DNA of 64,000 nucleotides. Origin: Dipteronia dyeriana. Its lineage: Eukaryota > Streptophyta > Magnoliopsida > Sapindales > Sapindaceae. Below the pieces are notes generated by a model. It searched no databases, was not told the DNA's origin, and saw only the letters and a program-made list of their open reading frames with translations. A program made the position numbers and the translations under genes. Location of the stretch: positions 20,718,501 through 20,782,500 of the forward strand of contig CM065295.1 of the NCBI GenBank assembly GCA_032871835.1, written 5' to 3'. Of this stretch, positions 59,198-64,000 are shown in pieces (position 1 is the stretch's first letter; the number at the start of each line of letters is the position of its first letter).

Positions 59198-59712
59198 TGG
59201 TTTTTTTCCGTTCTTCTTGTTCTTTCATTTCTTGTTTGTTTTTTCGTCTCTGTTATAATATATATATAAAAAAAATTAATGCTTTTTTTTTATATAATTG
59301 AAAATTAAAATTTACTTCCTATAACTTATTCAACTAATCTATACCAAACCCTAATAATAATAATATATACAAAATCAAAAACAGTATCACATTTAGAAAA
59401 TATGATCTGATATCAGCGTAGTTACACCAGATTGTCAAACATTATTTCAAAAGATGGTTGAGTTTTATGAAAAAAATTAAAAAATTAAAAAATTGCAGCA
59501 GGTATATAAAAAATCTAAAATGTAAAAAGTAGCGAGAGAAATGGGTATAATAAAAAAAATATTTAAATTTATCTATGGTATTTAGGTGATATTTTTTTAT
59601 ATTTTTGAAGGTAATAGGAAATAAAAAATAATAATAACTTTAACTCTTTAATATTAGTGTAGAAAATAATTGAGTGTAGTAAGAATTTTTTAAGCGGCAA
59701 TAAAGCTATCTT
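59198..59712. other. L1 3' end and AT-rich spacer
   Basis: The L1 3' UTR probably ends near 59270 at ataatatatatataaaaaaaa, though a true poly-A tail is not distinct. The remainder is AT-rich, with no gene. Confidence 0.45.
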
Positions 59713-62700
59713 AAATAAATGAGTAATGTCACATAAGACAGATGGATGTAAGGTGGGGTCTATAGGGATCATGGCTCCGATAAAAAAAAAAAACTCTATT
59801 AAATCTAAACTAAAAAATAAACTAATAATATATATATGTGTGTTATATATATACAACATATGATAATATTATTTTGTTCATTTATTATTTAATAATATAA
59901 ATTAATTAATATTTTTTATTTTTATAATTCTATTATCATGAAAATAGAAAACAAAATTGGTCCATTTAATATTTTAATTTCCTATCATTTTATACATCAT
60001 TACCTAAAATAGTATGTATTATATTTATAATATATTTTTTAAAATAAATCTCAAATACAATTAACTAAATATTGAACTCTTATAACAACTACCTATATTA
60101 TTTATTTTTCTAGGTTAATTAATAATATGATTTTAATAAATTTATTTTATTAGTTTAATATTTAAATTTTATTCAAAATTAATATAAGTTAATTTGGTTT
60201 GACATGAATATTATAAAACTAAATTACAAGTATGTATATAACTGTGAATTAAATATATCAATGGTATAATGATATTTTAATTAAGTTACTGAAATTTATA
60301 TTTTATAAGTCATGAACTATTAAAATATTATTTTCAGTTATACATACCTTTAAGTATAGGCCTATGTTTTGCAATAAAATAAAAGATGTTATCTCATTAT
60401 CTTTAATTATGTAATTGAAATAAAAATTATGAAAAAAATTAGATTGATTTAGTTATAAATAATTTTCTATATATAAAATAGACATGTTACATTTTAATTA
60501 GTTAATGTCTATCAGAAATAAATGAGTAATGTCACATAAGACAGATGGATGTAAGGTGGGGTCTATAGGGATCATGGCTCCGATAAAAAAAAAAAAACTC
60601 TATTAAATCTAAACTAAAAAATAAACTAATAATATATATATGTGTGTTATATATATACAACATATGATAATATTATTTTGTTCATTTATTGTTTAATAAT
60701 ATAAATTAATTAATATTTTTTATTTTTATAATTCTATTATCATGAAAATAGAAAACAAAATTGGTCCATTTAATATTTTAATTTCCTATCATTTTATACA
60801 TCATTACCTAAAATAGTATGTATTATATTTATAATATATTTTTTAAAATAAATCTCAAATACAATTAACTAAATATTGAACTCTTATATCAACTACCTAT
60901 ATTATTTATTTTTCTAGGTTAATTAATAATATGATTTTAATAAATTTATTTTATTAGTTTAATATTTAAATTTTATTCAAAATTAATATAAGTTAATTTG
61001 GTTTGACATGAATATTATAAAACTAAATTACAAGTATGTGTATAACTGTGAATTAAATATATCAATGGTATAATGATATTTTAATTAAGTTACTGAAATT
61101 TATATTTTATAAGTCATGAACTATTAAAATATTATTTTCAGTTATACATACCTTTAAGTATAGGCCTATGTTTTGCAATAAAATAAAAGATGTTATCTCA
61201 TTCTCTTTAATTATGTAATTGAAATAAAAATTATGAAGAAAATTAGATTGATTTAGTTATAAATAATTTTCTATATATAAAATAGACATGTTACATTTTA
61301 ATTAGTTAATGTCTATCAGAAATAAATGAGTAATGTCACATAAGACAGATGGATGTAAGGTGAGGTCTATAGGGATCATGGCTCCGATAAAAAAAAAACT
61401 CTATTAAATCTAAACTAAAAAATAAACTAATAATATATATGTGTGTGTTATATATATACAACATATGATAATATTATTTTGTTCATTTATTATTTAATAA
61501 TATAAATTAATTAATATTTTTTATTTTTATAATTCTATTATCATGAAAATAGAAAACAAAATTGGTCCATTTAATATTTTAATTTCCTATCATTTTATAC
61601 ATCATTACCTAATATAGTATGTATTATATTTATAATATATTTTTTAAAATAAATCTCAAATACAATTAACTAAATATTGAACTCTTATAACAACTACCTA
61701 TATTATTTATTTTTCTAGGTTAATTAATAATATGATTTTAATAAATTTATTTTATTAGTTTAATATTTAAATTTTATTCAAAATTAATATAAGTTAATTT
61801 GGTTTGACATGAATATTATAAAACTAAATTACAAGTATGTATATAACTGTGAATTAAATATATCAATGGTATAATGATATTTTAATTAAGTTACTGAAAT
61901 TTATATTTTATAAGTCATGAACTATTAAAATATTATTTTCAGTTATATATACCTTTAAGTATAGGCCTATGTTTTGCAATAAAATAAAAGATGTTATCTC
62001 ATTCTCTTTAATTATATAATTGAAATAAAAATTATGAAGAAAATTAGATTGATTTAGTTATAAATAATTTTCTATATATAAAATAGACATGTTACATTTT
62101 AATTAGTTAATGTCTATGAGAAATAAATGAGTAATGTCACATAAGACAGATGGATGTAAGGTGGGGTCTATAGAGATCATGGCTCCGATAAAAAAAAAAA
62201 CTCTATTAAATCTAAACTAAAAAATAAACTAATAATATATATGTGTGTGTTATATATATACAACATATGATAATATTATTTTGTTCATTTATTATTTAAT
62301 AATATAAATTAATTAATATTTTTTATTTTTATAATTCTATTATCATGAAAATAGAAAACAAAATTGGTCCATTTAATATTTTAATTTCCTATCATTTTAT
62401 ACATCATTACCTAATATAGTATGTATTATATTTATAATATATTTTTTAAAATAAATCTCAAATACAATTAACTAAATATTGAACTCTTATAACAACTACC
62501 TATATTATTTATTTTTCTAGGTTAATTAATAATATGATTTTAATAAATTTATTTTATTAGTTTAATATTTAAATTTTATTCAAAATTAATATAAGTTAAT
62601 TTGGTTTGACGTGAATATTATAAAACTAAATTACAAGTATGTATATAACTGTGAATTAAATATATCAATGGTATAATGATATTTTAATTAAGTTACTGAA

Positions 62701-63729
62701 ATTTATATTTTATAAGTCATGAACTATTAAAATATTATTTTCAGTTATACATACCTTTAAGTATAGGCCTATGTTTTGCAATAAAATAAAAGATGTTATC
62801 TCATTCTCTTTAATTATATAATTGAAATAAAAATTATGAAGAAAATTAGATTGATTTAGTTATAAATAATTTTCTATATATAAAATAGACATGTTACATT
62901 TTAATTAGTTAATGTCTATCAGAAATAAATGAGTAATGTCACATAAGACAGATGGATGTAAGGTGGGGTCTATAGGGATCATGGCTCCGATAAAAAAAAA
63001 AACTCTATTAAATCTAAACTAAAAAATAAACTAATAATATATATGTGTGTGTTATATATATACAACATATGATAATATTATTTTGTTCATTTATTATTTA
63101 ATAATATAAATTAATTAATATTTTTTATTTTTATAATTCTATTATCATGAAAATAGAAAACAAAATTGGTCCATTTAATATTTTAATTTCCTATCATTTT
63201 ATACATCATTACCTAATATAGTATGTATTATATTTATAATATATTTTTTAAAATAAATCTCAAATACAATTAACTAAATATTGAACTCTTATAACAACTA
63301 CCTATATTATTTATTTTTCTAGGTTAATTAATAATATGATTTTAATAAATTTATTTTATTAGTTTAATATTTAAATTTTATTCAAAATTAATATAAGTTA
63401 ATTTGGTTTGACATGAATATTATAAAACTAAATTACAAGTATGTATATAACTGTGAATTAAATATATCAATGGTATAATGATATTTTAATTAAGTTACTG
63501 AAATTTATATTTTATAAGTCATGAACTATTAAAATATTATTTTCAGTTATACATACCTTTAAGTATAGGCCTATGTTTTGCAATAAAATAAAAGATGTTA
63601 TCTCATTATCTTTAATTATGTAATTGAAATAAAAATTATGAAGAAAATTAGATTGATTTAGTTATAAATAATTTTCTATATATAAAATAGACATGTTACA
63701 TTTTAATTAGTTAATGTCTATCAGATGAG
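59713..63729 (+). repeat. AT-rich tandem array, about 803-bp unit, 5 copies
   Basis: The landmark gagtaatgtcacataagac starts at 59721, 60524, 61328, 62129 and 62931, giving periods of 803, 804, 801 and 802 bp. The final copy ends with tctatcag at about 63724 and a residual atgag to 63729. Copies are nearly identical; they differ in the poly-A run after ggctccgat (8-12 A), in the (AT)n(GT)n run that follows, and at a few single bases. No open frame spans the unit. The only GC-rich part is gatggatgtaaggtggggtc with tatagggatcatggctccg. Confidence 0.97.
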
Positions 63730-64000
63730 GGATTCCATATTTTTTCTTGTACGGGATTTCTATTGATATTATTTGAACTACAATATTAATTTTTATCTTG
63801 CCCCCCCCCCCCCCCCCCCCCCCCTCAAACCAAAATTCTGGCTTCGCCCTTGATCACATATTACACTTAAAATCTTAATTTTTCCATTACAACACATGTA
63901 CTTACTCACAAATAGACACATAAACTGTCACATGCGTTATAATGAAAAAGTTGTGATTTTAGGTATGATATATAGTATTACTCTAAAGTTATGTATGTGA
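63730..64000. other. Right flank of the array with poly-C run and transposon-like end
   Basis: A run of 24 C (63801-63824) is followed by ctcaaaccaaaattctggct and tcgcccttgatcac. The reverse complement (agggcgaagccagaattttg) resembles the ggcggagccag.. end seen at the edge of many plant repeats. This may mark the right end of a larger element that contains the tandem array. No gene is present. Confidence 0.5.

Noticed and set aside
59713..63729. CRISPR-like array
   Set aside because: The repeats are about 803 bp without spacers in a plant context, which is a tandem array and not a CRISPR locus.

Overview
The window is nuclear DNA from a flowering plant, most likely a eudicot. It is AT-rich, its protein genes carry many short GT-AG introns, and it is packed with plant-type transposable elements: Copia and Tat/Gypsy LTR elements, L1-type LINEs with a C-terminal RNase H, and hAT, Mutator-like and Harbinger-type DNA elements. 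I found no prokaryotic features and no tRNA or rRNA gene. All functional names come from reading translated motifs; no database search was possible.

Three genes look intact. (1) 7862-12961 (+), with a probable noncoding first exon near 6000-6103, encodes a 365-residue protein in nine coding exons. It has a GATA-like Cys4 zinc finger, a coiled-coil segment and a C-terminal NET (extra-terminal) domain, but no bromodomain. (2) 14692-13747 (-) encodes a 290-residue Methyltransf_11-like SAM-dependent methyltransferase in two exons with a plastid-like N-terminus. It converges on gene 1. (3) 43617-46169 (+) encodes a complete 478-residue cytochrome P450 in nine exons. It resembles CYP724 (the DWARF11 type), which hydroxylates brassinosteroid precursors at C-22.

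The rest is mostly layered transposon debris. 1-5600: AT-rich spacer and a decayed Mutator-like element filled with degenerate copies of a short word. 15000-19460: spacer and a degenerate repeat tract carrying foldback MITEs of two families with TAA target duplications. 19466-23310: a 190-bp direct duplication bracketing an LTR-like unit, which is itself interrupted by a 2608-bp solo Copia LTR with a perfect TAGTG target duplication. 23641-29826: fragments of an L1, a hAT transposase and a pol-less SIRE-like Copia unit. 29827-39420: a near-complete but dead Copia element with 2.2-kb LTRs. 39480-41050: a second Mutator-like remnant, also carrying reiterated words.

46740-59270 is a single dead L1 element split twice: by a 1002-bp Harbinger-type element with TTA target duplications, and by a 5.5-kb Tat-lineage Gypsy fragment with a 91-bp tandem array, an antisense extra ORF and a 901-bp LTR. 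59713-63729 is a five-copy, roughly 803-bp, AT-rich tandem array with very similar copies. I see no new gene system or operon-like unit. The items most worth a second look are the 803-bp array, the word-reiterating Mutator-like remnants, the zinc finger plus NET gene, and the P450 with MITEs in its upstream region.
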